Numbered from the stretch's first letter, positions 1-5,175 are shown. The stretch: DNA of 5,184 bases from an uncultured Eubacteriaceae bacterium (GCA_947565475.1 CANOGI010000164.1:1-5184), one strand, 5' to 3'. Program-made: numbers and translations. The notes: a model not told the origin generated them from the letters alone.

Positions 1-1293
1 GTTTAAGTCAAAAACACTTTTAACATCTCCTCTTATATCTCCCGGAACAGGGTCTCCCGTGATTACCAAAAAATTTCTTATTCCCTCAATATATCCGCCG
101 AGTATAGAAGACCTCAAAGAAACGCTGTTTCTGTCCCTGCAACATATGTGGGGTAAAACCTCGACGCCCGCCTCTCTTTTTACCTTGCTTGAAATAACAA
201 TAGAATCCGCTCGGGATTTTCCCATTGGTGAATCAGCAAAAGTTATAATATCCGCCCCATTTTCTTTAAGAACCTTAGCGCCTTCAACAAGCCTGTCAGC
301 AGAGGCTTTAAAAGGCGGGTCAAGCTCAACAGCGACAATAAACTCTCCCGTTTCCAATTTTTTATGAAAGTCGTTTTTAAATACATGTGCGGCTTTCTCT
401 TTCTCAAGAGTTAAATTATTTTCTATATTTGAGGCTTTATAAGACCCTTTCTTCACACAATCCTTTAAAAGTCTTATATGTTCCGGAGTTGTGCCGCAGC
501 AGCCTCCCACAATTCCAACATCTCCAAAAATCATTTCCTTTACAACTTCGGCAAAATACTTGGGATTCATAACATATTTTACCTTGTTGTCAATAACCTC
601 CGGATAACCGGCGTTTGGCAGTACGGATACAATTTTTCCTATGGGCGTTTTAAGCCTTTTAAGTATATTAAGCATATGAATAGGGCCTACCCCGCAGTTA
701 AACCCAATAACGTCCACTTCGGAAAAAGCGCTTGTTTTAGCGATAATTCTATCCAAACTAAGCGACTTTTTAGTAACACCCGTATCATTGACAGAAAACT
801 GCGTTATAATAAAAGCGTTTTTATTTTTTTCTTTTACATAGCTTACGATTTCTTTGATATAATCAAGACTATAAAACGTCTCAAAAATAAAAATATCTAT
901 ATTTTCATTTAGAAAACAATCTATAATATCAAAATACTCATTTAAACGGTCATCTTCCGTATCCGTATCGGGAATCGGGCCTATGCTCGCCCCGATAAAC
1001 ACGTCTTTGCCAGAAGAGGCCATCTTGGCTATTTTACAGCCCTCAGAAATAACCTTTCTCACAAAGTCAAAATCTTCCCCAAGTGTTACTGTATTAGCGC
1101 TAAAAGTATTTGTTCTTATTATTTCCGCTCCCGCGAGAATATAATCCTTATGGATACTCTCAATAATATCCGGCTCGTTAATATTCCCAAGAACGCAGTC
1201 AGTGGACGGATTTCCGGTTATCTCAGAATAATATGTTCCCATAGCTCCGTCCGTTATTAAAATATTATTTTTTAAATACTCTGTTATTCTCAA
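1..1293 (-). CDS. yitJ: Bifunctional homocysteine S-methyltransferase / 5,10-methylenetetrahydrofolate reductase (YitJ-like), 3' end cut off
   Basis: The product should methylate homocysteine to methionine through its N-terminal domain and reduce methylenetetrahydrofolate to methyltetrahydrofolate through a C-terminal flavin domain, in the cytoplasm. The 431 visible residues show a homocysteine methyltransferase domain (about 1-290): DGAMGT at 15-20, FET at 137-139, GFNC at 197-200 and GGCCGTTPEH at 263-272. Cys200, Cys265 and Cys266 are the expected zinc ligands. The reductase domain starts near 310 with VELDPP (Glu323, the position of the MetF catalytic Glu), then CCRDRN and ITGDP (Asp414). 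Fusions of this kind are about 600 residues, so roughly 170-190 are missing beyond the edge. The start is TTG: AAGGAG lies 8 bases upstream and the first in-frame ATG falls inside the DGAMGT motif. It is the third gene of the nadB-nadC unit, 12 bases after nadC. Which methyl donor the first domain uses cannot be told from sequence. Confidence 0.93.
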   Translation of the reverse strand, partial: MRITEYLKNNILITDGAMGTYYSEITGNPSTDCVLGNINEPDIIESIHKDYILAGAEIIRTNTFSANTVTLGEDFDFVRKVISEGCKIAKMASSGKDVFIGASIGPIPDTDTEDDRLNEYFDIIDCFLNENIDIFIFETFYSLDYIKEIVSYVKEKNKNAFIITQFSVNDTGVTKKSLSLDRIIAKTSAFSEVDVIGFNCGVGPIHMLNILKRLKTPIGKIVSVLPNAGYPEVIDNKVKYVMNPKYFAEVVKEMIFGDVGIVGGCCGTTPEHIRLLKDCVKKGSYKASNIENNLTLEKEKAAHVFKNDFHKKLETGEFIVAVELDPPFKASADRLVEGAKVLKENGADIITFADSPMGKSRADSIVISSKVKREAGVEVLPHICCRDRNSVSLRSSILGGYIEGIRNFLVITGDPVPGDIRGDVKSVFDLN

Positions 1294-1301
1294 TATAAAA
1301 A

Positions 1302-1307
1302 CTCCTT
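1302..1307 (-). promoter_or_regulatory. Ribosome binding site AAGGAG that sets the TTG start of the YitJ-like gene
   Basis: Read on the minus strand, AAGGAG is followed by 8 bases and then TTG at 1293. The nadC stop codon TAA (1308-1306) supplies its first two bases, so ribosomes ending nadC stop on this site. That suggests translational coupling of the two genes. Confidence 0.8.
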
Positions 1308-2160
1308 ACCGAAAATCGGCTTTAACACCGTTTGAGCTGTTAAAACTTATGTCAAGTGGTTTAACGGAATGAGTAAGAGAACCCATAGATATATAATCTA
1401 CTCCGCACCCTCTAAAATCAGCTATATTATGAATACTTATACCACCTGACGCCTCAGTTATTATATTTTTAGGCACAAGCTTTGAAAGTTCACTGATTTC
1501 ATCAGGCGTTCTGTTGTCAAACATAATAACATCGGCGCCAGCTCTTACGGCCTCAAGAACCTGTTCTCTTGTCTCCGCCTCAACCTCTACTTTAACCATT
1601 TGCCCCGTTTGGCTTTTTACAAGTTTAACCGCCTCTTTGATTCCACCGCTAAAAGCTATATGGTTGTCTTTAAGCATAACACCGTCGTAAAGACCTATTC
1701 TGTGATTAAATCCACCTCCGAGCCTCACGGCGTATTTCTCAAACATTCTAAGCCCCGGTGTCGTCTTCCTTGTGTCGCATATTCTAATAGTCTCGTCGTC
1801 AAGAAGCTCAACGGCGTTTCTCGTAGCGGTGGCAATACCGCTCATTCTCTGTAAAAGATTTAATATAACCCTCTCGCATGAGAGAAGTGTTCTTATCTTT
1901 CCCCTTACCTCTGCTATATTCTCACCTTTTTTTATAGGCTCGCCGTCTTTTTTTAAAAGATTAACTTCCACAAAATCTCCAAAAGCCTCATATGTAGTCA
2001 AAATAATATCCACCCCACATACCACGCCGTTGTCTTTAGAGAGAAAAAAACCGCTTCCCTCCTCCTCTGGAGAAAACACAAGCTCCGCGGACAAATCCCC
2101 CGTAGATATATCCTCAATAAGAAAATTTTTAATCAGCTCTTTCGCCTTGAGTTTATTCAA
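1306..2160 (-). CDS. nadC: Quinolinate phosphoribosyltransferase (nicotinate-nucleotide pyrophosphorylase, decarboxylating)
   Basis: NadC condenses quinolinate with phosphoribosyl pyrophosphate, giving nicotinate mononucleotide, CO2 and pyrophosphate, the step that joins de novo synthesis to the shared NAD pathway. The 284 residues match the usual family length. Visible signatures, numbered from the TTG start: EDISTGDLS at 16-24, ERVILNLLQRMSGIAT at 96-111, TRKTTPGLR at 130-138, HRIGLYDGVMLKDNH at 153-167, the acidic EVEAE strand around 192-196, MFDN at 213-216 and EASGGI at 236-241. The basic residues of the TRK and HR motifs form the phosphate and quinolinate pocket in known structures. A GTG at 2169 is in frame three codons earlier, but its first base is the last base of the AAGGAG site (2174-2169), so it cannot be served by it. 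The TTG at 2160, 8 bases downstream, is the better start. Only 5 bases separate it from the nadB stop. Confidence 0.95.
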   Translation of the reverse strand: MNKLKAKELIKNFLIEDISTGDLSAELVFSPEEEGSGFFLSKDNGVVCGVDIILTTYEAFGDFVEVNLLKKDGEPIKKGENIAEVRGKIRTLLSCERVILNLLQRMSGIATATRNAVELLDDETIRICDTRKTTPGLRMFEKYAVRLGGGFNHRIGLYDGVMLKDNHIAFSGGIKEAVKLVKSQTGQMVKVEVEAETREQVLEAVRAGADVIMFDNRTPDEISELSKLVPKNIITEASGGISIHNIADFRGCGVDYISMGSLTHSVKPLDISFNSSNGVKADFR

Positions 2161-2165
2161 AATTT

Positions 2166-3650
2166 TCACTCCTTGTCAATTATGTAATGAGCGCCTACAC
2201 TCTCGCTCCTGTCAAACGCGGCGTTCGCGATAAGATAGCCCGCCGTAAGCATATTATAAATTTCCATCCGCTCATTGTCTATTTTATTAAAATTTATTTT
2301 TCCAAATGGTTTATCTGTTTCCTTTGGAATATATTTCTCAAACCATTTTATAATTTCCGGAATTTTGTTTTTATATCTGACAATTCCTATAAATTCCATC
2401 ATCTTGCTTTGAATTTCCTTTTTCAAAGGCAAATCCCCGACCTCAACCTCTGAAAACTCATCATCAAAATGTAAAATATGTCTGTCTGAGTTAATGATAT
2501 TTTCTGCCGTAAGCTTTCCAAAAACAAGCCCCTCAAGAAGAGAATTGCTGGCGAGCCTGTTTGCGCCGTGCACTCCCGTACAAGCCGCCTCGCCCACAAC
2601 ATAAAGTCCGTTTATCCCCGTTTTTCCGTTAGGCTCCGCCTTTATTCCGCCCATATGAAAATGAGCGCCGGGCCTTACCGGAATAATATTTTTATTTAAG
2701 TCAACACCGTTTTTATCGCAAATTTCAGATACATAAGGAAATCGTTCTTTAAAATTCTCAACATAGGAAATATCAAGATAAATTTTGTCGCCTTTAAGAT
2801 AGTGGTCGTATACCACTCTTGACACGACGTCTCTCGGCGCGAGGTCTTTAAGAGGATGTTTCCCCTCCATTATTCTCACACCGTCCTGATTAATAAGGAT
2901 ACCGCCGTCACCTCTGACAGCTTCTGAGACAAGTCCCATTGTTTTTCCGTTTATATTAAGCATAGTTGGGTGAAATTGAACAAACTCGAGTGAACTTATG
3001 GGAAGGCCCGCCCTGTAAGCCATAGCTAAACCGTCGCCTGTAATGGTAACATCGTTGGATGTACAAGGATAAAGCTGACCGATACCGCCCGTCGCCAATA
3101 TTGTGTGGTTGGCCTCATAAAAATTTATTTTGCCGTCCTTCCCTCGTGTAATCACGCCTCCACATTCATTTCCTTTTACTCTAAGCTCCAGAACCATTTC
3201 ATCCTCATTAATAGTTACGTTTTCATTAATTTGAGAGAAAAGTTCCTCCATAACCTTAAGACCTGTTCTGTCGCCGCCCGCGTGAATAATTCTTGATATG
3301 TGATGAGCGCCCTCCTTACCAAAAAGGAGATTTCCTTTTTCATCAGTATCAAATTTCATACCTGATTTTATAAATTCTTTTATAACTTCCGGAGCCTTTG
3401 ATACAAGTGTCATAACCGACTCCGAGTTGTTGCGGTAGCATCCCGCCTCTAAAGTATCGTCATAATGCATATTAAAATTATCATTCTCAGAAAGAGCGAC
3501 AGCTATCCCGCCTTGGGCAAGACTTGAGTTGCTCGAGCTTTTTTTACCCTTTGTAATTACCGTAACTTTCTTCCCGTTTCCGCACAGCGTATTAGCGACG
3601 CTTAAAGCGGCTATCCCAGAGCCAATTATGACAATGTCAGTTTTAAACAT
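2166..3650 (-). CDS. nadB: L-aspartate oxidase
   Basis: NadB is the FAD enzyme that oxidises L-aspartate to iminoaspartate, the first step of de novo NAD synthesis; it belongs to the succinate dehydrogenase/fumarate reductase flavoprotein family. The 494 residues show the N-terminal dinucleotide motif GSGIAA (10-15), SSLAQGGIAV (42-51), HHISRIIHAGGDRTG (116-130), ATGGIGQLYPCTSN (186-199), EFVQFHPT (222-229), SEAVRGDGG (242-250), LAPRDVVSR (270-278), PGAHFHMGG (327-335) and GANRLASNSLLEG (362-374). Arg273, His330 and Arg365 fall where the family has its active-site Arg, His and Arg. The C-terminal helical part is somewhat shorter than in E. coli NadB (540 residues). The late RxESRGxH motif reads RSESVGAHY (481-489), with Val for the second Arg. 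I chose ATG at 3650 because the FAD fold begins at once; an in-frame TTG at 3710 would add 20 residues and lies in the leader hairpins. The ribosome site is weak (GGTG, 8 bases upstream). No nadA adjoins it. Confidence 0.95.
   Translation of the reverse strand: MFKTDIVIIGSGIAALSVANTLCGNGKKVTVITKGKKSSSNSSLAQGGIAVALSENDNFNMHYDDTLEAGCYRNNSESVMTLVSKAPEVIKEFIKSGMKFDTDEKGNLLFGKEGAHHISRIIHAGGDRTGLKVMEELFSQINENVTINEDEMVLELRVKGNECGGVITRGKDGKINFYEANHTILATGGIGQLYPCTSNDVTITGDGLAMAYRAGLPISSLEFVQFHPTMLNINGKTMGLVSEAVRGDGGILINQDGVRIMEGKHPLKDLAPRDVVSRVVYDHYLKGDKIYLDISYVENFKERFPYVSEICDKNGVDLNKNIIPVRPGAHFHMGGIKAEPNGKTGINGLYVVGEAACTGVHGANRLASNSLLEGLVFGKLTAENIINSDRHILHFDDEFSEVEVGDLPLKKEIQSKMMEFIGIVRYKNKIPEIIKWFEKYIPKETDKPFGKINFNKIDNERMEIYNMLTAGYLIANAAFDRSESVGAHYIIDKE
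2169..2174 (-). promoter_or_regulatory. Ribosome binding site AAGGAG of nadC, inside the end of nadB
   Basis: The last sense codons and stop of nadB read AAG GAG TGA, so the end of nadB is itself the nadC ribosome binding site. The spacing to TTG at 2160 is 8 bases, whereas the in-frame GTG at 2169 overlaps the site. This decides the nadC start and implies coupled translation. Confidence 0.8.
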
Positions 3651-3666
3651 AATTCGCGCACCAAGC

Positions 3667-3698
3667 CTTTTAAACGCGGGGCAATTCGCATTTAAAAG
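3667..3698 (-). promoter_or_regulatory. Leader hairpin 2, 17 bases before the nadB start
   Basis: Read as minus-strand RNA, 3698-3687 pairs with 3678-3667 over 12 bp, with one U-G wobble and an 8-base loop. The wobble is allowed only in minus-strand RNA; plus-strand RNA would have an A/C mismatch, which fits a nadB leader. The 3' arm ends in AAAAG, just next to the weak nadB ribosome site, so folding could affect translation. It is not followed by a U-run, so it is not a terminator. Confidence 0.5.
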
Positions 3699-3731
3699 AC
3701 GCAAACACAAAGGATGAAAGGTTGTTTGCGT
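3699..3731 (-). promoter_or_regulatory. Leader hairpin 1, directly abutting hairpin 2
   Basis: The 9-base arms ACGCAAACA and TGTTTGCGT (3699-3707 and 3723-3731) are perfect inverted repeats around a 15-base loop, and the pairing resumes for 4 A-T pairs after one mismatch. The arm ends at 3699, the base next to where hairpin 2 begins, so the two stems could stack. As DNA it could equally be an operator for a dimeric repressor. NAD genes in Firmicutes are often controlled by NiaR, but I do not recognise a NiaR site here. Confidence 0.4.
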
Positions 3732-3791
3732 ATTTTTCCTTTCTCTAAAATTCTTTCACCCTATTCCTCCAAAGCATAAATACTCTTATCT

Positions 3792-3836
3792 CGCCGAAAA
3801 CCTGCTTTACAGTCAAAGCTTGTTTTTCCGTCAGCG
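3792..3836 (-). promoter_or_regulatory. Composite hairpin in the upstream part of the nadB leader
   Basis: In minus-strand RNA three helices stack: CGCUG with CGGCG (3836-3832 with 3796-3792, one U-G), AAAAC with GUUUU (3826-3822 with 3801-3797) and GCUUU with AAAGC (3819-3815 with 3808-3804). They are separated by a 5-base bulge and a 2x2 internal loop, and the terminal loop is GACUGU. I could not match it to a known riboswitch class. Confidence 0.3.
3812..3825 (+). repeat. Short dispersed repeat GTCAAAGNNTGTTT, copy 1
   Basis: GTCAAAGCTTGTTT matches the copies at 4094-4107 and 4891-4904 in 12 of 14 positions, all in the same orientation. It lies inside the composite hairpin of the nadB leader. 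It may be chance similarity in AT-rich DNA. Confidence 0.3.
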
Positions 3837-3845
3837 TTTCTTTAA

Positions 3846-3879
3846 CTTATATATTGACATAAAATTTAAATAAATTCAA
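3846..3879 (-). promoter_or_regulatory. Probable promoter region of the nadB-nadC-yitJ unit
   Basis: On the minus strand TTGAAT (3879-3874) is followed by an AT-rich run with overlapping -10-like hexamers: AATATA after 18 bases, then TATATA and TATAAG (3851-3846) further on. None has both an ideal hexamer and ideal spacing, so the exact boxes are uncertain. It is the best candidate between the upstream terminator and nadB and would give a leader of roughly 195 bases. Confidence 0.3.
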
Positions 3880-4010
3880 GTAATTTTAAAATTTTTTATA
3901 AAACAGCGCAAAATAAAATTTAATCAACGGATAAAAATTTTTAAATCCGCCTTTATGACGGTATTTTTAAGCCTCAGAGAAAACTCCTCGTCAAAAATAA
4001 AATCTCAATA

Positions 4011-4059
4011 AAAAAACCGCCTCTTAAAACTCGTGAAAGTTATCTCGAGGCGATTTTTT
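4011..4059 (-). terminator. Rho-independent terminator of the Nudix / membrane-protein unit
   Basis: In minus-strand RNA the arms 4059-4047 and 4023-4011 pair over 13 positions: six A-U pairs, one U-G wobble, then the GC-rich CGCCUC/GAGGCG core. The 3' arm ends in GUUUUUUU. It begins 47 bases after the stop of the small membrane-protein gene. The wobble pairs only in minus-strand RNA, which supports this orientation; the plus strand also carries T6 after the stem and might terminate weakly. It separates the two transcription units. Confidence 0.85.
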
Positions 4060-4093
4060 GGTCTGTCTTAAAAAACTATCGATTAATAATCAA

Positions 4094-4107
4094 GTCAAAG
4101 ACTGTTT
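4094..4107 (+). repeat. Short dispersed repeat GTCAAAGACTGTTT, copy 2
   Basis: It is identical over 14 bases to 4891-4904. It overlaps the last base of the stop codon of the small membrane-protein gene and runs into its trailer. Confidence 0.35.
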
Positions 4108-4373
4108 TACTCCTCATCCTCATAATCTAAAGCGTAATAGTCTTCCCTTATATCGTCATCGTCATCAAAAATGTCGTCGTCAATATCGTCAAGTTCTTTC
4201 TCAACTTCCTCGTCGAATTTCTTTTTGAATTTTATCACGGCGAATAAAACCGCGAAAAGTAAAATAGAAACCCCGATAATGACAAAAATAAACTTTTTAC
4301 CGCTTGTTCTTTCCTGAATTTTTTTCAAAGAATTTTCAATTTCCTTGAGTGTTCCCTCATTGGAATTTCTCAT
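4107..4373 (-). CDS. Small single-pass membrane protein with highly acidic C-terminal tail, function unknown
   Basis: I do not recognise this 88-residue protein. Residues 1-27 are polar and probably helical, with heptad-like spacing of L9, I12, L16 and I19, and end in GKK. Residues 28-47 form one hydrophobic segment (FIFVIIGVSILL and following), flanked on the far side by KFKKK (48-52). From residue 54 on, 22 of 35 residues are Asp or Glu, including five Asp in a row at 70-74. There is no signal-peptidase site, and both flanks of the membrane segment are basic, so topology is unclear. The ATG at 4373 has AGGAG 9 bases upstream. It follows the Nudix gene by 17 bases, shares its transcript and is the last gene before the terminator. 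The acidic tail might bind cations or a basic partner, which is inference only. Gene confidence rests on the ribosome site and operon position. Confidence 0.8.
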   Translation of the reverse strand: MRNSNEGTLKEIENSLKKIQERTSGKKFIFVIIGVSILLFAVLFAVIKFKKKFDEEVEKELDDIDDDIFDDDDDIREDYYALDYEDEE

Positions 4374-4390
4374 AAATAATCACTCCTATT

Positions 4391-4837
4391 TTATTTATAT
4401 TTAGCGATAACGCCATTTCTTTTTAAATTATTATACTCATTATACGCCATACGCATAATTTGTTTCTCATCTTGAAATTTCAATAAATAATACGCCTCAT
4501 GCTGTTTATAAAAACCTGAATCAACAAAAAACTCTTCAGCCTGAGGTTTACAGTAATATGAATCCGACGTCATAAGATACCAATGAACGGTTTTATTTAT
4601 TACATCGCCGTCAACTTTAAAAGTATAATGGGTTTTACCGATATATTTGACAATCTCACCAAAAACCCCCGATTCTTCCCTCACTTCTCTCAAAGCGGCC
4701 TTTTTATAGGTTTCTCCTTTCTCAACAGTCCCCTTTGGCATCACCCAGCCGATATAACGGCCGTTTTGATTTTTGTATAATAATAATACTTTTCCTCTGT
4801 GAATAACAACTCCACCACAGCTAACAGCTTCAATCAC
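4391..4837 (-). CDS. Nudix (MutT-type) hydrolase, diadenosine-polyphosphate-hydrolase-like
   Basis: Nudix enzymes cleave nucleoside diphosphates linked to another group, using Mg2+ or Mn2+. The complete Nudix box runs from G36 to V58: G36, then E42, R50-E51, E54-E55, G57-V58, in the exact GX5EX7REVXEEXG spacing. It is preceded by WVMPKG (31-36), which is common in bacterial Ap4A/NTP hydrolases; strand residues V10-Y21 form the start of the fold. At 148 residues it is a single-domain enzyme of normal length. The substrate cannot be told from sequence; Ap4A, an oxidised nucleotide or a nucleotide sugar are all possible. The start is GTG at 4837, with GGGGG 8 bases upstream, a G-rich but imperfect ribosome site. 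It leads a two-gene unit and has a long, hairpin-rich leader. Confidence 0.9.
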   Translation of the reverse strand: MIEAVSCGGVVIHRGKVLLLYKNQNGRYIGWVMPKGTVEKGETYKKAALREVREESGVFGEIVKYIGKTHYTFKVDGDVINKTVHWYLMTSDSYYCKPQAEEFFVDSGFYKQHEAYYLLKFQDEKQIMRMAYNEYNNLKRNGVIAKYK

Positions 4838-4961
4838 AATAAATTCCCCCGATTTCGTAAGACGCTTTGAGTGATAAATAAAATATCCGCGTCAAAGACT
4901 GTTTGTAAATCCGCCTTGCGAATTTACCGTAAGCGTCCGGCTTTCCGCCGACCTACTCGGC
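4838..4961 (-). promoter_or_regulatory. Structured 5' leader of the Nudix unit
   Basis: If transcription starts near 4961, the leader is about 124 bases. In minus-strand RNA it offers CGCCGA/UCGGCG with a 5-base loop (4962-4957 with 4951-4946; the 5' arm starts at the estimated start site), competing with CGGC/GCCG (4950-4947 with 4941-4938). It also has a 10-bp stem with one U-G and an AAG loop (4927-4918 with 4914-4905), CUUUGA/UCAAAG (4897-4892 with 4870-4865), and a long-range 7-bp pairing of 4937-4931 with 4867-4861. Some of these exclude each other. I do not recognise a known riboswitch. Confidence 0.4.
4891..4904 (+). repeat. Short dispersed repeat GTCAAAGACTGTTT, copy 3
   Basis: It is identical to 4094-4107. 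The next bases, TAAATCCGCCTT at 4906-4917, recur at 3942-3953. Both words lie together here in the Nudix leader but apart in the nadB upstream region, as if these were fragments of one repeat family. Confidence 0.35.
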
Positions 4962-4967
4962 GCGCGT

Positions 4968-4995
4968 CTTATAATTCCGTTTCGGAAATTCTCAA
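4968..4995 (-). promoter_or_regulatory. Probable sigma-A promoter of the Nudix unit, with a palindrome in its spacer
   Basis: On the minus strand TTGAGA (4995-4990) and TATAAG (4973-4968) are separated by 16 bases, close to the housekeeping consensus. The spacer contains TTCCG-AAA-CGGAA (4987-4975), a perfect 5-bp inverted repeat in the place where a repressor would block polymerase. No regulator gene is in the window. The -35 box overlaps a possible plus-strand -35. Confidence 0.5.
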
Positions 4996-5017
4996 CGAGA
5001 TAATACATAAATATATT
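4989..5017 (+). promoter_or_regulatory. Possible plus-strand promoter in front of the four-way-junction element
   Basis: TTCTCA (4989-4994), 17 bases, then TATATT (5012-5017). The -35 matches only four of six consensus positions. A start near 5024 would fall at the first bases of the closing stem of the folded element, which is the main reason to list it. Confidence 0.25.
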
Positions 5018-5021
5018 GATT

Positions 5022-5175
5022 TAACCGACAGAGGAAGTACTATGCTTATTAAGCGTGTGTACTTACTCTTGTATTCAATGGGAGTGCAAGCCAGGTTGCA
5101 AGGGCGAGAAGCAAGACGAAGTTTTTCGGCCAGCCTCACTCTGAATACAAAGGCGAATACTTTCGCCGTCGGTTA
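5022..5175 (+). ncRNA. Candidate structured RNA or palindromic repeat: closed four-way junction
   Basis: A perfect 8-bp stem (5022-5029 with 5168-5175) encloses three hairpins with almost no free bases between them. Hairpin A (5031-5068) has GAG/CTC, AAGTAC/GTACTT and GCTT/AAGC. Hairpin B (5069-5150) has TTGTATTC/GAATACAA, GAGTG/CACTC, AGGTT/AGCCT with a G-U wobble, GGC/GCC and CGAA/TTCG around a GTTT loop. Hairpin C (5152-5167) is GGCGAA-TACT-TTCGCC. In B the 3' strand is paired without a gap apart from one base, while the 5' strand carries four purine-rich bulges, with GCAAG occurring three times. The wobble pairs only in plus-strand RNA. I know no RNA family that it matches, and a non-coding mobile repeat with nested inverted repeats remains possible. 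Transcription is not shown. Confidence 0.45.

Larger units (their letters stand above)
3651..4106. other. Intergenic region between the membrane-protein gene and nadB: terminator, AT-rich stretch, nadB promoter and leader
   Basis: I see no credible gene in these 456 bases. From right to left on the minus strand it holds a short trailer, the terminator at 4011-4059, an AT-rich stretch (about 3837-4010) with a probable promoter, and a structured nadB leader of about 195 bases. The leader has a composite hairpin (3792-3836), a strong GGAGGA site (3765-3770) with only a tiny reading frame, and two flush hairpins (3667-3731). The stretch 3880-4010 is AT-rich; apart from a loose hairpin around 3943-3965 (AAATCCG pairing with CGG and ATTT) I see nothing in it. 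Confidence 0.6.

Noticed and set aside
59..912. Plus-strand open frames opposite the fusion gene
   Set aside because: They are antisense to a gene with clear zinc and flavin-domain motifs, and their translations show no family signature.
2161..2169. NadC starting at GTG 2169, overlapping nadB by four bases
   Set aside because: The GTG shares a base with the AAGGAG site, so there is no spacer. TTG at 2160 has an 8-base spacer.
1600..3296. Plus-strand open frames opposite nadC and nadB
   Set aside because: They are shadows of well-supported minus-strand genes and have no recognisable motifs.
3651..3710. Longer NadB starting at TTG 3710
   Set aside because: The 20 extra residues precede the FAD-binding fold, resemble no NadB, and are made of the leader hairpins. 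ATG at 3650 fits the family.
3699..3731. Rho-independent terminator or attenuator before nadB
   Set aside because: The stem is followed by CTTTTAAATG rather than a U-run, and it has a 15-base loop.
3912..3980. Short minus-strand frame ending at a TGA near 3916
   Set aside because: It has about 26 codons, no ATG, GTG or TTG start with a ribosome site, and lies in AT-rich intergenic DNA.
4583..4780. Plus-strand frame opposite the Nudix gene
   Set aside because: It is antisense to the intact Nudix box and has no supported start.
5022..5175. tRNA or tRNA-like gene, because of the cloverleaf outline
   Set aside because: Arm lengths are wrong, and there is no TTCGA-type T loop, anticodon arm or CCA end.
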